NCBI GenBank assembly: GCA_963920765.1 | Contig: OY987243.1 | Coordinates: 22,625,419-22,689,418, forward strand | Length of the DNA: 64,000 nt | Direction: 5' to 3' | From: Ulota crispa | Taxonomy: Eukaryota; Streptophyta; Bryopsida; Orthotrichales; Orthotrichaceae | Shown: positions 25,550 through 37,321 of the stretch, in pieces | Layout: each line of letters begins with the position of its first letter | Position numbering within the stretch: position 1 is the first letter of the stretch | Translations under genes and position numbers: made by a program | The notes under the pieces: model-generated | The model's input: the letters and a program-made list of their open reading frames with translations, nothing else | Told to the model about the DNA's origin: nothing | Databases searched by the model: none

Positions 25550-26277
25550 CCTCTTAAATTTACATGGTAATAGTGGATGCAATGCCAAATAATTGGTATT
25601 TGTTATTAACAAGAAATTTTATTTTGGGATTCAAATAGTGCACTAGAGTTACATTCATTTATATTTCAACTTTTTTGTTGATCTTAAATGTAATAAAGAT
25701 GTGTATCCAATCCAAATACAAGAAAAATATCTTGTGTTATGTTGGTTGCAAAGAATCTTCAAGACATTTAAACGGTAAAATTGTACTACAAGTACTACGA
25801 CTATTATATTAGGGGCCTGAAAAAATCAACATTGTCCACTTTTGTTAGGGTTGAATGTGTAGCACACACTTGTCTGTTTGGTATCATGTGCTATCCGGTA
25901 GTACTTGTGACCACATTTCTCCCAACACAAGGTACATTTCCTTGTTCACATTTAGAAATCTAAAAAAATTGCAAATATTATAAGCAAAAGTTGGCCATTT
26001 TTTCTAACTACATCACGCTACTACAAACCCATTTCAAATTTTTTACATTAAAATTTTCAACCGTTTCCTTTATGCAAGAAAGGTCCCTTGTTTTGGATAC
26101 ATGCAAAGGAATGAAACTTTACTATTTTCCAAAACTAACACTCTTTGTGCTATCTTGAATTTCCATAATTTGCTTCAAATGTCCATTTTTGGCCATTGGG
26201 ATTTAGGAGCAAACCTTACGCAGTTGTAACATGCGCCATTTGTCCCTTGAGGGGACACTTGGTCCTTTAGGGGTTAA
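25550..26277. mobile_element. Right end of a TTAA-family element, left end lost
   Basis: At 26,240–26,277 the sequence reads TTGTCCCTTGAGGGGACACT, then TTGGTCCTTTAGGGG and TTAA, the standard right end. I could not find the matching left end. No gene seen in the rest of the interval. Confidence 0.4.
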
Positions 26278-26808
26278 AATTTGAAAAGTAGATTATATCA
26301 TCTTCACGCCTTTAACCCATGTCAAGTGCAATTTTACATGATCAAATATGCTATGTTTACCAACTCATTTATAATTCCATCAACTTTTAAGCTTTTAACC
26401 ACCTTTTAGAGCTTGAAATTGCCTAAACTCAAATGAGCTTCTTGTAGATAGAAAGAGGGATACAATGCACTAAAATTTGACATCAATCAAATAGGAGAAG
26501 TGTTAATGAAACAACATTTGGTAAAAGCATCAAATCATGATTAAAATGCTTTTAAATTCATTACAAGTCCACCATCAATCTATCACCAATACATTCTCAA
26601 TCTACTCTTAGAGCTTGCAAGATATGTAATAATAAATTTTAGATTTAGTAAAGTATTGATTGCGTGAGAGGATATTGAGTGAAGAATGAATTTGTGTCCC
26701 CTTCTCTATTTGTTACGTTCTAGTTACATTGAAAGGATCTAAACTAAAAAACATCATCAACTGGATCCAAATCAAGCCTCACAACATCAACTTCATTAGA
26801 ATTGCATT
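26278..26808. other. No gene seen
   Basis: AT-rich spacer. Confidence 0.4.
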
Positions 26809-27179
26809 AAACACAATATTCATTAAATTGGGAAAAAACATACATTTTGGGAATTTTGGCCCTTTATTGTCAAGTGTGCAATTGACTGTTTTTCAATGAA
26901 ATGAGATATATATCTTCCAAAAATACGCTCTTTATTACCCAAGAAGTCAAGAATCTTCCAAAAATACTCTCTTTATTACCCAAAAAGTCAAGAACAAGAC
27001 CTACTTGCTCCACAAAATAACCATATTTCTGAAATTTTGCACACAAAGTTCATTAACTACATTTAAATTCACCTCCTTAAACATTTAAGTTGACATCTTT
27101 GAACATTTAATTTGACTTGAGAGGTTTTAGGTGAAATACAGTTTGGGATTTTTTTTTCCAATTTAATGAATATTGTGTT
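26809..27179. mobile_element. MITE with AACACAATATTCATT ends
   Basis: The left end AACACAATATTCATTAAATT and the right end AATTTAATGAATATTGTGTT are perfectly complementary for at least 20 bp. Inside, a 41-bp unit (CTTCCAAAAATAC(G/T)CTCTTT and onward) is tandemly duplicated at 26,912–26,995. Non-coding; superfamily unknown. Confidence 0.7.
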
Positions 27180-27507
27180 GTTATTCAAAGTACTGAAATT
27201 GTGACATTCAATTACACAAAACTTATGGTATAGAATTATATTGTAAAATGCTGGCCTCTAAGTAAAGGTCGTTGTCTTGAATATTTGCCTAATTGATGTT
27301 TTTGGTCAAGATCTAGACCTAGCAAAGGTTACAACTTCCTGGGCATTGCAAGTCTTTGTAGACTTAAGGATGTTCAACTACAAAAAGAACACTAGAATGT
27401 TGGGCTACATGTTGCTAGTTATGTGTAAAGTAACGCTTGACAAATTAAGAAAGTATTTATAAAATACAAAAAATAAAGTTCACAATGACAGCAGAGCTTG
27501 ACAAAGA

Positions 27508-27542
<35 letters not shown>

Positions 27543-29100
27543 CTTTCTTTCTTGTAATGCTTCATGAGTCAAGTGTTACCCAACGTAAACCCTCAAGGAG
27601 GGTAGTGAGTGGTAGCAGTAGAAAACTACATGCAAACAAATGATAGGGTGCCTAAAAAACAATTGGCCTAAAAATTATAATTTGCTTTTTTATACTATAG
27701 GGTACAAAATGCCATGACATGCCTTCAAACTACTATTGGGTGTAGAAAAATATGTCCAATTAGAAAAAAATTAGAAAATAAAAATTAGACTTAGGATACC
27801 CTCCTTTTTATTAATATTTTTGGCCAAAAGTATTGAATGATGTTGCCTTGTGAGTGGCATATTCAAAGTGTTCAATAATTTTATGCCTTCCTAGTAAATG
27901 AGTGTCATTGACAAATTTTTACTAAAGATACAATAGTAGTATTGACTACACTTTTTTGTTAAGTTCCATTTGTAAGTAATCATTAGTGGGGAAAAAAAAG
28001 TTTGAAAGAAACTTAATGTAGGATAGAAATTGTAGCAATTTTTTTAAATCTAAATTTCCATATTGTTTATTCATATCAATTTAAAATTACAAATAATGCA
28101 AGCCCCTTTTCTAATAATCCAAAGTAGAAAATTATATAATGATAGCGTGCTTAAAATAAATAAAAAGTAATACCCCATAAAATATACTTGATGTTTGCAC
28201 CCATCCCCTTATTTTTTTTACACAGTGACCCCTGAGCGTAAACCACTTCAAGGAGAGAAAATGAACATGTTTTTTTAGGAAGTAAGTAATTTCTTAATGA
28301 TAAGTATGTAATCTCCAATTGTGTTAGAAAACTTGCAGAGTGATTCCAAAACTCTAACCTTGCAAAACACTACGCCTTGAAATTGAAACAAGATATTTTC
28401 ATGCAATGGTTTCTATTTTTGGAAGATCTATAGATGTTTCACTAAATTTAGAACTAGAAAAAAACCTTAGAAAGTCAAAAATTACAAGAATAAGTCACAT
28501 TTAAATAAATTTGGCATTTGGTTGGATATGGTTGGTTAAATCCAATAACTATCTCATATATGCTTGCCTCAACTGGTAATTTAATAAATATTGCAGAAAT
28601 TATTTGTAAAAACAACAAACCATGGGACTGTTCTAGTAAACTTTGTGCAAATCAAAGCAAAGAAAGTGTTGGACTAAAATCATCTCTTTAAAGGAACAAA
28701 AAGCAATAAAGAAAACAAAAAATGTCCTCACGTTTTTCATGGCATTTGAAGAGAACATGTGAACATTTTGATTCCACTTGGAGACTACCATTCTAGTGTA
28801 ATGGAAATACATTTGGTGTGTCTTAGTGTTTATATAATGTTCCACTTCCCAACTCAACAAGTCCTAGTTCATCTCGATATCTCAACTTATAATTCTGCAA
28901 GAAAACCATAGAGTTTTGAAATCTTTTAGTAAAATTTAAAAACCTAATTTGGATGTCAAAGTCCCTACAAAAAAACCACATCAAAATGTGCAAACATTTT
29001 CAAATAGGATTTTTTTCCCTTCACAACCCAACATTTTGCTTTGCCTAGCATTGTTATTTTAACACATTTTTTTCCACAATTGTTTTATTTGCAACAAAAA
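27180..29100. other. No gene; poly(T) tract at 27,511–27,542
   Basis: Very AT-rich, without a recognised gene. A T-run of ~32 followed by (CTTT) words lies at 27,511–27,555 and could be the tail of a minus-strand retroposon; I could not define its body. Confidence 0.45.
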
Positions 29101-30172
29101 GATTTGTGATTTTTTGAAGGGATTTCAAGCTTTATTGGTGAGGATGGTGACAAGGTTTGATGTCTTGTTGTCAATCTTTCACAAGAGAGAGGCTTGAGGT
29201 GGTGATGGTTGAAGTCTTATGCATCCTTTAATATGCATAAAGGAAGTTAATTTTCTTGTGACAAAATTATGATTTGCAAGAAAAAAATTCAAATGTCTCT
29301 TGAGAAAACCCACTCTGCAAACAAAAAAGCTAGGAAAAACTTGGTTTTCCTTGAATTGGAATCCCCCACTAGATCCAACTCTTGGATAAAAGCTTGACTT
29401 TTTTGTAACCAATATATTCAAAAAGTGCTGCCATGTAGGTATATTTCAATGAACAAAAGAGACATGGAATATAATGTGAAACTATAAGTTCTAAATTTCA
29501 GCCTCTTAACCCTATTAAATTTGGAAATTTTAGTGGGAAAACCTTGGACTTAGAGTATAGTATAAATTGTCTCTTTAGAACTTCAAGCATTGAAATCTAA
29601 GAGGCCACAAATACAAATCTTAAAAATTGGCAATTAGCAACGGCATTAAAATGATTAGATTAGAAAAAAAATCACAAAAGATAAACCTAAACTAACTAGG
29701 TAAATACCTCTTTTATATAATAATTTTAAAATAAGGTTGGATTAATTTCATTTTCTACGTGAAATCAAAGTACATTACCTTTAGACTTTTCTTTATGGTT
29801 TCAACAAAATTAAGTACTTGTAATTCAAACATGATTGCAAGTTAGTGATTTGCTTCTAAATTAAATATTGCAAGTCTTCTTATTATATAAAATTTTACCA
29901 ATTTCAACAAAGTAAATTTCATTTAAATCTCAATTTGAACCCTAAAATTTGATTGACAAGTTTTCTTTTGAGTTATTTAAAAATTCAATTATTTTCGTAT
30001 TGTAAAATCAACGATAAATTATGAGACAAGTTGGATTTTCTTATAAGTTGTACTTTTTGGATTTACGTACGTATTTACAGCTATGTACACAAGAGCTTTT
30101 GAACAAAAAATTCATAGTACATCCACTGATATTAATCCTTGATTGCTCTAAGGGACAAAATATGTAGCATGT

Positions 30173-30215
<43 letters not shown>

Positions 30216-31559
30216 CTCTTTTTAAAAAGCTGGCAAAGGGAAAAACTAATCATCATATGCACTTCAAACTAAGCTTCTAAAAAAAGAAGTGGGTGTGAGA
30301 TTTTTGCTTTGTCAATTGTCACTGATATTACTCATTTTTTGGAAAACACAATAATTTTAATGAACACAAGGTAGCAAGCATGTTTTTTGCATTAGCTTCA
30401 TTGTAAAAGTGCTACAAAATGAGATTTTTAGAAGGAAAAACATTCATTGGGATTCAGTAATTGATTTAAAAAAGTTTTCCCTAACATTACATGAATGAAA
30501 TAAAGAACCAATTAAATGAGCCTACATTAGATATTTTAATTATTTCAACATATTCAGTTGTTTAATTTCTCAAACAAACTATTGCACATAGAAAAATATT
30601 GAAAAAATACGATTTTGAAGAGAACATTTTGTTTACAATGTCTGAAATCTTACATTTTTTTATAGTTGGGAATTTAATTGATGCTTATTTAAATCAAGGG
30701 AAAATTTGATAGATATTCTTGAAATTTGCAACATTTGTACAAACATCCTTGATTTTTCAAAAATTGCATAAACACCCTTGGACCAAAATTTCAAGCAGAT
30801 TCTTTCTCATTTATTCTTAAGATATTTTTTTCTAGTTAATTTCAAGAGTTTTTCAACTGCTACGGTATAATGCAAACAATATTTCATTCCACATAGCATG
30901 CAAATGATTGCTTCTCATGCCTTGCTTCTTGTTTTGCTACACTGTTTCATATTTATTCACGACACAAACTTTTGCGCTTGTTTGTATGGAAGCTTTAGAA
31001 ATTGGTCAATACTTCTTGTTGATGCAAGAGCTTTGTAGATATGTTGTAAGGATGGCGGTTATTCAATGCTTTGAAATGTGCATCATATCAGCCAACTCAT
31101 TGCGGTTAGAGTGAGATATCAACATCTAAAGTGAAGAAAAAAAAATCCTTGTCTGTCCAAAATTTTTAGAAACCTTTGACCTCTCTTATAGCAAGAAAAT
31201 TGCTTTACACAAAGTTGAGGTTTATTTTATCCATGTAGAAGACCAAGTTAAGTATGTGTAGAAGAATCTTCAAATGAATTGGAGGTGTAAAACACACTCC
31301 AGCAAATTTTTGAATGCCAAAAGGTCATGAGATATGCAAGTACACTAGGCAAAATTGGAGGATTTACGTAAAATTCAGAAATCTGAATTACATTAATCTA
31401 AACGGTGAAAGGCAAGGGCTCTTAGCCCAATACAAGTTGGAAATCAAAAAAGAGAGAAAGAAATACATTAACTATTTAAAAAATGAAAGTACCAAATTTT
31501 ACTAGGGGCAAAAGGAATGACCCACTTTGGAGCCAACACCTACTTACAAAGGAGAGGCC
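29101..31559. other. No gene; poly(T) tract at 30,175–30,215
   Basis: AT-rich, with short frames only. A T-run of ~40 lies at 30,175–30,215. No domain, repeat end or splice pattern seen. Confidence 0.45.
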
Positions 31560-32100
31560 CTACTTGAAGTGCCCCTCCTCCTCTAGTTTTGATAAATTAT
31601 TGCATGACTTCTTCAATAAATGTCATAATGAAGATTTTTTTTGATGCCCATGAGATCTTTGAATTTCCCATCTTTCATAAAAGTTTTGGAAATCACACAA
31701 AATAATTTAGCTATAGGTAAGGTAGGAAGCTCATAAATCATCTAGGCTCTAAAACCCGCCCACCCTCTGAAATGTACTCCTATTGTATATGCTATTTTTC
31801 ATAAGTTTCCAAAATGTACAAGAAATGTATATTTGAGGAGGTGGGCGGATATAGAGCCCTATGCCACTTCAGCTTCAAAATTTCATAACTAATTCTACAA
31901 AGCTCCAAATAATATGAAATAACTTGGGTTAGATGTCATTTCTTCTTGTCTTTCAAGAAAAAAATATTAAAAAATATTTCAAGAAGTTTCACCTCCCCAA
32001 AATTCAATTTCAGCCTTTAGATGGTTGGTTTATGAGCCTCCTACCTTATATGCCTGAAATCCCATTTGTCCCCCGAGGGGACACTAATCCTTTACGGGTT
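31560..32100. mobile_element. Truncated copy of the 13,490 element with nested MITE
   Basis: The flanks match the right half of 13,490–14,265: CTTCAATAAATGTC, GATCTTTGAATTTCCCAT and TTAGCTATAGGTA before the nested insertion, TATGCCTGAAATCCCATTTG after it. The right end is degenerate (TTTACGGG). A 317-bp TA-flanked MITE interrupts it. Confidence 0.65.
31730..32046. mobile_element. TA-flanked MITE, AGGTAGGAGGCTC type, copy 2
   Basis: The ends AGGTAGGAAGCTCATAAATC and TTTATGAGCCTCCTACCT are complementary. Removing the element and one TA restores ATAGG-TA-TATGCC, exactly the word found uninterrupted at about 14,205 in the related host element. It is reversed relative to copy 1. Confidence 0.8.
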
Positions 32101-32180
32101 GTCAATATTTTTTTCAAAGTTCATCACTTTATTTTCCTACTCCATAATCCTTCGTTTCACGCTTATGGGTGTTGCTACCT
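32101..32180. mobile_element. Fragment of CACCCATAAGCG-type MITE
   Basis: TTTTTTTCAAAGTT followed by CACGCTTATGGGTGTTGCTA then CCTTA matches the right end of the 19,126–19,546 element. Only the last ~80 bp is present. Confidence 0.5.
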
Positions 32181-33148
32181 TACCTACACATGTTCTATTT
32201 CAAGTGGTTTTTGGTTTTTAGTTTAGTGAAGTGTTGGCACAAGTGAAGGTATTCTGTTGAAATTTTATGGCTTGGAATTGTTCCGTTAGAGCCATCGAAT
32301 TGATAAAAAAGGCCAACATTCCATGCTTCAGGTGGTGCCACATTCACCGACAAGCAAGAGCGGAGCAGTTCGGTGGGGAATTAAAATGTACAAGAGCATC
32401 TCCACTCAACGTTTAAACAAAGTCTAGCAACAGGGTTTTGTCAATCGCTTGTATTTCTCCCGCATAATCTATTTTGAGCCTTGCATTTTCATAGACGCCA
32501 CATTTTGCTTTAGTTGATTGATGTCTTACTTGCATTTGTCATCGTTGATTTCAACTTGCCCACACTAATTCCTTGACATTTTACACTACATAAATATTTA
32601 TTGATACGGCAATAATTCTCATCAACAATTACCACAATAAACAAATTTTAAAGGGTTTGACAACAACAAATTTACAAAATAACAAATTAGCAATATCCAA
32701 GTTAAAATCTATGTAAAATCCTAGTATCCAGATAGTTGTAGGCACCTCCAAGTGAGCCAAGCCATGACGGGTAAGGCAACTTAATTATCAAAGCAACCTA
32801 AACGCAATATCAAGTGTAGGGTAAAGGGTTAGCATGGATCCGTGTTATTGTTTTTGGCAATATAAAGCTAGAAAATGATTTTTTTAGGGTGGCTGAAATT
32901 AGTGCTAGAACTACTGTTTTCTCTCATATTTATTCGCCAAAATTCTCTAAAATTCTCCTTTCAAAGGACTACTTTGGCCTTCCTTTTTCCACATGTCACG
33001 CCATAATCATTTGCTTTAAATATCTATTTGCACTAAAAAGTTGGGGTCCCATGTGGACTTCACCAAAAAATAAATGAAAGGAGCCAGATTTGCACCCAAA
33101 AAAAAAAGAAGACAATCAACAAATTAGCACCAAACACAAAAATCCAAT
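32181..33148. other. No gene seen
   Basis: Mixed composition. A single GAGCATCTCCACTCAACG word at 32,395 looks like one MITE end without a visible partner. A 62-codon plus frame at 32,889–33,077 has no recognisable domain. Confidence 0.4.
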
Positions 33149-33202
33149 TTAACCCCTAAGCTCCCAGAGTTATTTTAGAATTTAGGAGAAATGGGGGGTT
33201 AA
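33149..33202. mobile_element. 54-bp TTAA-family relic
   Basis: TTAA then CCCCTAAGCTCC at the left, and GAAATGGGGGG then TTAA at the right. The inverted repeat is short and imperfect. Possibly a deletion relic. Confidence 0.35.
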
Positions 33203-33383
33203 ATGGCCACCACAACTTGGAAAACTACATCCAAAAAAAGTGACCGTAGGATTTGAAAAAGGACTACCTTCTCTATTGATGGGGACCAACCATGATTGTT
33301 TTCACAGTACAAATCAAGAGAAAAAATGAGATAAAATTGTGGGCCCCAACAACAAGATCCGGTCGCTGGGGTGCATAAGGGCT

Positions 33384-33650
33384 AGGGCATCTCCATCGAT
33401 GGCTCAAGCACGCTCAAAGTGGATGAAAAGTAGCCAGGCCCCTCTCAAGACCTTCTCAAACTCTCTTATCTGGCGAGTCTAGCAAGCCACTCTCCAAGCC
33501 ACTATTCATGCACTATTCATGCACTATTCACCCTAACTTTAGTGATCTTTATCCTCTATTTTCCTAAATAAGTGATCAACTGCTTATTTATGGGGTGTGT
33601 TGGAGTGTAAGGCCACCTTTTCAAAGAGCATGGGTGGAGATTGATGCTGG
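33384..33650. mobile_element. GCATCTCCA-ended MITE, copy 2
   Basis: The left end AGGGCATCTCCATCGATGGC is answered by GGGTGGAGATTGATGCTGG on the right. Internal text (AAAGTGGATGAAAAGT, GGCCCCTCTCAAGACC, CTTATTTATGGGGTGTGTTG) matches 40,871–41,180 in reverse orientation, so both are copies of one family. Confidence 0.65.
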
Positions 33651-34025
33651 GGCCACACAGGTTTTAAAACCGGCTGTTTGAAAAGGCAGTTTTCAAAACT
33701 GCTAGTTTTAGCAACCGGTTTTATAAATTTGGGCCACACCTATTTTTACTATTCAGCCTACTTCTAGCCCACCTTACCTCCATAATTCTAGCCCTAGCCA
33801 AGTTCTAGCGTCGCAAGGAAGTGCCATTTGGCACTCTCAAAGAACAATTCTTTTTAAAATACTAGAACTGTGGTGGAAAGTGGGAACTGGCAATTTTGCA
33901 GTTCTAGAAACTGACGTTATGAACCGAAGGCTGAAATTGAAAAAGGGACTCTAAAAGTGAGGAATCCATTTTGAAAAGTCAAACTACCTTTAAAACTGAC
34001 AGTTTTGGGTCCTTGGTGGCCCAGC
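33651..34025. mobile_element. Possible TIR element with GGGGCCACACAGG end
   Basis: The left GGGGCCACACAGGTTTTAAA is loosely complementary to GTTTTGGGTCCTTGGTGGCC on the right. The interior has small inverted words (AACCGG, GCAGTTTTCAAAACTGC). Boundary uncertain. Confidence 0.35.
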
Positions 34026-34095
34026 CTTGAGAGCCTTCAGGCCTTGCTATACCAGATGGAAAACTTTGAGCGAGTCTGCACCGGTGGAGGTGCCC

Positions 34096-34476
34096 TTAAA
34101 TACTGGCATGATGGAGACCAGGGAAGAAAACCCCCTTGAGGAGTATCCGAATCACCAGTTCACCACCATTTACAGAAGAGATGCGCCGTACGAATTGAGA
34201 GTGCATTCCAGCAGAATCTGTAGCATTTCGTAGTGGATTGTCTGAACCTCCAGAAGCCGACAATAACGAACAAGGTTCCTTCGCTGCGCTTCCAGGAGAT
34301 GAGAACATCCCAGCCTGTTCGATTTGAATAAAGCCAAAGCAAGAGATAAGTTCTCCAATTTTGATTCTTCTATTTTGGCCACGGAAAACAAAAAGGATGA
34401 GCTGGATCTGGATTCTGGAATGTGGAGATGTGGAATTTACGGTACGCAGCAGCGGCGCCAATAATAAAAGGCGCAT
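34096..34476 (-). CDS. Unrecognised 126-codon frame with TATA-like box
   Basis: I do not recognise the product. The frame codes 126 residues with a short hydrophobic Leu-rich N-terminus (MRLLLLAPLL), a basic stretch near residue 35 and a Ser/Gly-rich middle; no catalytic motif is visible. On the minus strand a TATATTTA word lies about 40 bp upstream of the first ATG (34,515–34,522), so a core promoter is possible. It sits in the GC-richer island, the only part of the window that looks like ordinary single-copy DNA. Short overlapping frames in the same place weaken the case. It could equally be non-coding exon or chance. Confidence 0.25.
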   Translation of the reverse strand: MRLLLLAPLLRTVNSTSPHSRIQIQLILFVFRGQNRRIKIGELISCFGFIQIEQAGMFSSPGSAAKEPCSLLSASGGSDNPLRNATDSAGMHSQFVRRISSVNGGELVIRILLKGVFFPGLHHASI

Positions 34477-34514
34477 TACGTCGGGTAAGAACTAATAAGA
34501 CGCATATGGAGAGT

Positions 34515-34522
34515 TAAATATA
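34515..34522 (-). promoter_or_regulatory. TATA-like box
   Basis: TATATTTA on the minus strand in a GC-richer context, ~40 bp before the ATG of the 126-codon frame. Confidence 0.25.
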
Positions 34523-34564
34523 GCTGTGTGTCCACAAAAGGAGCAGGGCGACGGGGAGGGGCTG

Positions 34565-34870
34565 TCACAGGGTTTATTTTATTTATTTTTTCCAGGGTAG
34601 AGCGACTCGCACCCCCGAATTCATTCAGGCAGGTAAGGAAATTTGGGCTAAAATTGGAAAGAATGAACGATCATCAGAAGTTCATCCAAAATTACTAATA
34701 TGGGTTTATTTCATCCAAAATCTGACAAATTGAGTTTTTGCTAAAGTAAGAATTTGGTGATTCCATCCAGTTTTACACGGGAATTTATTAGTCTAGTGGT
34801 CGCCAGCAGCCTGTCGAGGTAAGATTTAGGCTGAAAATTCGGCAAGTATTTAAACGCCGGAGGGCACCTG
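34565..34870 (-). repeat. A-tailed retroposon-like repeat, copy 3 (reverse)
   Basis: Read on the minus strand it gives, in order, CGTTTAAATACTTGCC, GCCTAAATCTTACCTC, AAAACTGGATGGAATCACCA, GATTTTGGATGAA, CCAATTTTAG, TTCCTTACCTG and GGGGGTGCGAGTCGCTCTAC, followed by an A-rich tail with AAATA words. It is the best-preserved copy at the 5' side. Confidence 0.65.
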
Positions 34871-34950
34871 GCGCAGAGGCGCGGTCGTGGGTGCTGACCT
34901 ACGACTCTACGAGGCGAGTCGCCCTCGTCCCTTCGAAAAAGCAAAGAAAA

Positions 34951-35018
34951 CAAACAATCAATCAAACAAACAATCAAACAAACAAACAATCAAACAAACA
35001 ATCAAACGAACGAACAAA
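34951..35018. repeat. (CAAA/CAAT)n microsatellite
   Basis: About 17 tetranucleotide units, mainly CAAA and CAAT with a few CGAA. It lies just upstream (on the minus strand) of the retroposon-like copy. Confidence 0.85.
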
Positions 35019-35827
35019 GGCAGCTGCGCACAAAACGTCTTCATCCAAAAGCGACCTGATCCGGGCCTACCTTCGCAATAAGTTACCCGGATGCTCATTG
35101 CTTCCGTGCTGGTCTCTGGCAGGACTCCGGATTTGACCTCGAACGACCTCCACAGAGGCCAGGGTGTCACAGTTGCCCCCACCGCACCCACTTATGATTC
35201 TCTCCATTGCCGGAGGCCCACATTCATAGCCGCGATCCATCCGAGGAACAGTGCGCCAATTGCCAATAAAAACTTCCTGCACCTCCACATGGGTTGGGGT
35301 TAGATGGCATAGGCAGTGGTGGGACCAGGGTGGCAAAATCTCATTGTTTTTTCAAACCAAGGTAAGAGTGATACTTTGCCCCTTATTTTTGTGTTGTTTA
35401 AGGATATCCTTTCCTAGGATTTTCTAAAATAGGGTCTCTGAATCTCAATCTAAATTCAGAATCCCCGAATTCAAACTCCTGATGGGTAAATCGATACACT
35501 TATTCATTTTCTGGCCACTGAAAGAGCTGAAATTTAATACCCTGGCCCCACAAAACGGCATGCCATCTAACCTCAGCCCTCCACATGCTGGCCACCCTCG
35601 GTTTTCATCTATTCACGTAAATTATGACACCACCCCTGCGGCGTCACCAGGAGCGTAGTAATAACGCGGAGCTGGCTTCATCATACAACTTACTTCACCT
35701 GATGGAAATGGCCGCCCTTCTGTCAGAAGCACAGTGCCCATCAGTGCAGCTTCATCCTTCAAAAGTTAAAACCTTGCGCTCTCCTAGATGACCGACTTTC
35801 TCGGGTTGCTGGCGAAGATAGCACTCC
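35019..35827. other. GC-richer DNA, no recognised gene
   Basis: Frames up to 89 codons (35,067–35,336, minus) have no recognisable domain. GC is visibly higher than in the flanking tens of kilobases. Confidence 0.35.
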
Positions 35828-36062
35828 CTAATATTGGCTGAATATGGGCTGTTCAATCTCGTCTGTTAGGAGTAACACATCAAGACGACAATTCGGCGTA
35901 ATACCCATTGACATAGCGTTATCATGCCCACTGCAGATTCTAATAAGATTCTTTCTATCTCTGCCTGCATTCTGAATCTGGGGCAGCTCCGTCAGATTTC
36001 TCTGCAGGTAGATGATAGAGCTCTGGTAAGCAGTGTGGCTAAATCTCACAAGACTTAGATCT
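35828..36062 (-). CDS. Possible terminal exon, unrecognised protein
   Basis: I do not recognise the protein. On the minus strand a T-rich stretch ends in TTGCATTGTTTTTTAG, a good splice acceptor. It is followed by 78 codons with mixed, protein-like composition (…RFSHTAYQSSIIYLQ…, then …LPQIQN…, then …LDVLLLTDEIEQP…) that end at a TAG near 35,828. An upstream exon could lie around 36,190–36,296, where another acceptor (CCTTTGCAG) opens a frame and a GTAAAAG donor would join it in phase. Evidence is only splice-like signals and composition. Confidence 0.25.
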
Positions 36063-36568
36063 AAAAAACAATGCAAGATGTGAACATCACAGTGTTAAGC
36101 TTGAAATTTTAGCACAAACGATGGTGTTTTTAGCAATTGTGAACATCAATTTTAGGAGTGGTGGTAAGATGTTAACCGCAAGGATATGCAGTCACCTTTT
36201 ACGCCTTCGTAACAGCAAGACAATTGATGCGGATAAAGTGGTCAATGGTTGGACCCACTTCTGCCTCCAGAGTCCAGTCTCGGGCTGGCGTCTGCAAAGG
36301 TTTGGGTCCGCCGCGGTGGGTGACCACCATGCTACTACTGTATAGACTTATTAAGATTGTACAGGACTACAGGTACATCAACGTACTGCGACGATTTTGT
36401 ACCTACACAGCGCCGTCCCACTTGATCCTCACGCAAATATCGCTCTGCTCGGGCACCAGATTTTGCTGTAGGGCCCAACTTCAGGATTCCCTTACATGAG
36501 ATAACCGTACAAATACACGTGATCCGTACAGATGTAAGAGCCAGATACATACTATACATATACCTTTT

Positions 36569-37027
36569 TCAAATTTGGAATGCAGCTACATGGACAAAGG
36601 ATGGCCCCATTATGTCGAAGCTGGAGTTTGGACTCTGGAGGTGAGAATCTGCCAGAGGAAACGGCATGAATCTGGATCTGAGGCGGGTATAAAGTATAAA
36701 CAACTACTCGGAGCTTTTTTGCAAAGTGCCTCACCTGCGATTTATCATCACCAGCATTGGGTTTTTGGCAAAATGCTCGATTGGTGAGGATTCTTCCAGA
36801 GAAAAACAACCGAAGTACCTCCCTCTGACAAATAAGTTAACAGGATGGCTTGGCAGAATAGAATCTCCAACTATTACGCCTTTCGGCCTAGCGAGGCTCA
36901 CATCCGTAAGTGGCCCATAGATTCGTTGACTTGCTACTTTTGCAACTTGCGATGCTCCAGCGCAAATCCAGGCAAGCGTCATCTTGCAGCATCTATACCA
37001 AATTGTGCAGCATCTTTCGCGAATCTC
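36569..37027 (-). CDS. Possible two-exon gene end, unrecognised protein
   Basis: On the minus strand, an acceptor GAATTTTCAG precedes an open frame from 37,027 to 36,735 (97 codons, including …ICAGASQVAKVASQRIYG… and …GVIVGDSILPSHPVNLF…). A consensus donor AG|GTGAGG follows. The next acceptor, CCGCCTCAG at 36,678, continues the frame in phase for about 35 codons (…SSFDIMGPSFVHVAAF…) to a TGA at 36,569–36,571. Phase continuity across a GT–AG intron is the main support. No family recognised. An upstream coding exon may begin near 37,200. Confidence 0.3.
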
Positions 37028-37321
37028 CTGAAAATTCCATCATAACGATTTGAATTCCCCACCATGCCATGGGAATCGGGTAGCTCGGTGGTGCCAGGCC
37101 CTATATTTTCTAGCACAATGCTGATGCACAAAAGCAGATGTTGAACCAACAGGCAGTCCGGCACAACCAACAATTGATTAAATTGAGCTTTCATAACAAA
37201 AAATGGTATAGGTTTGATTCTGCTGCTCAACTTCTACGAATTTCCAGTAAAAAACATTCCCGTTCTGTGGATGTTGAAATCCTCATCCCTAAATGGTAGT
37301 ACAATAATACTGGTTAAAATT

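Noticed and set aside
30041..30262. Lys-rich frame
   Set aside because: Created by the poly(T) tract read on the minus strand.
34741..35191. Gln/Asn/Lys- or Cys/Leu-rich small proteins
   Set aside because: Frames run through the CAAA/CAAT microsatellite and the retroposon-like repeat.
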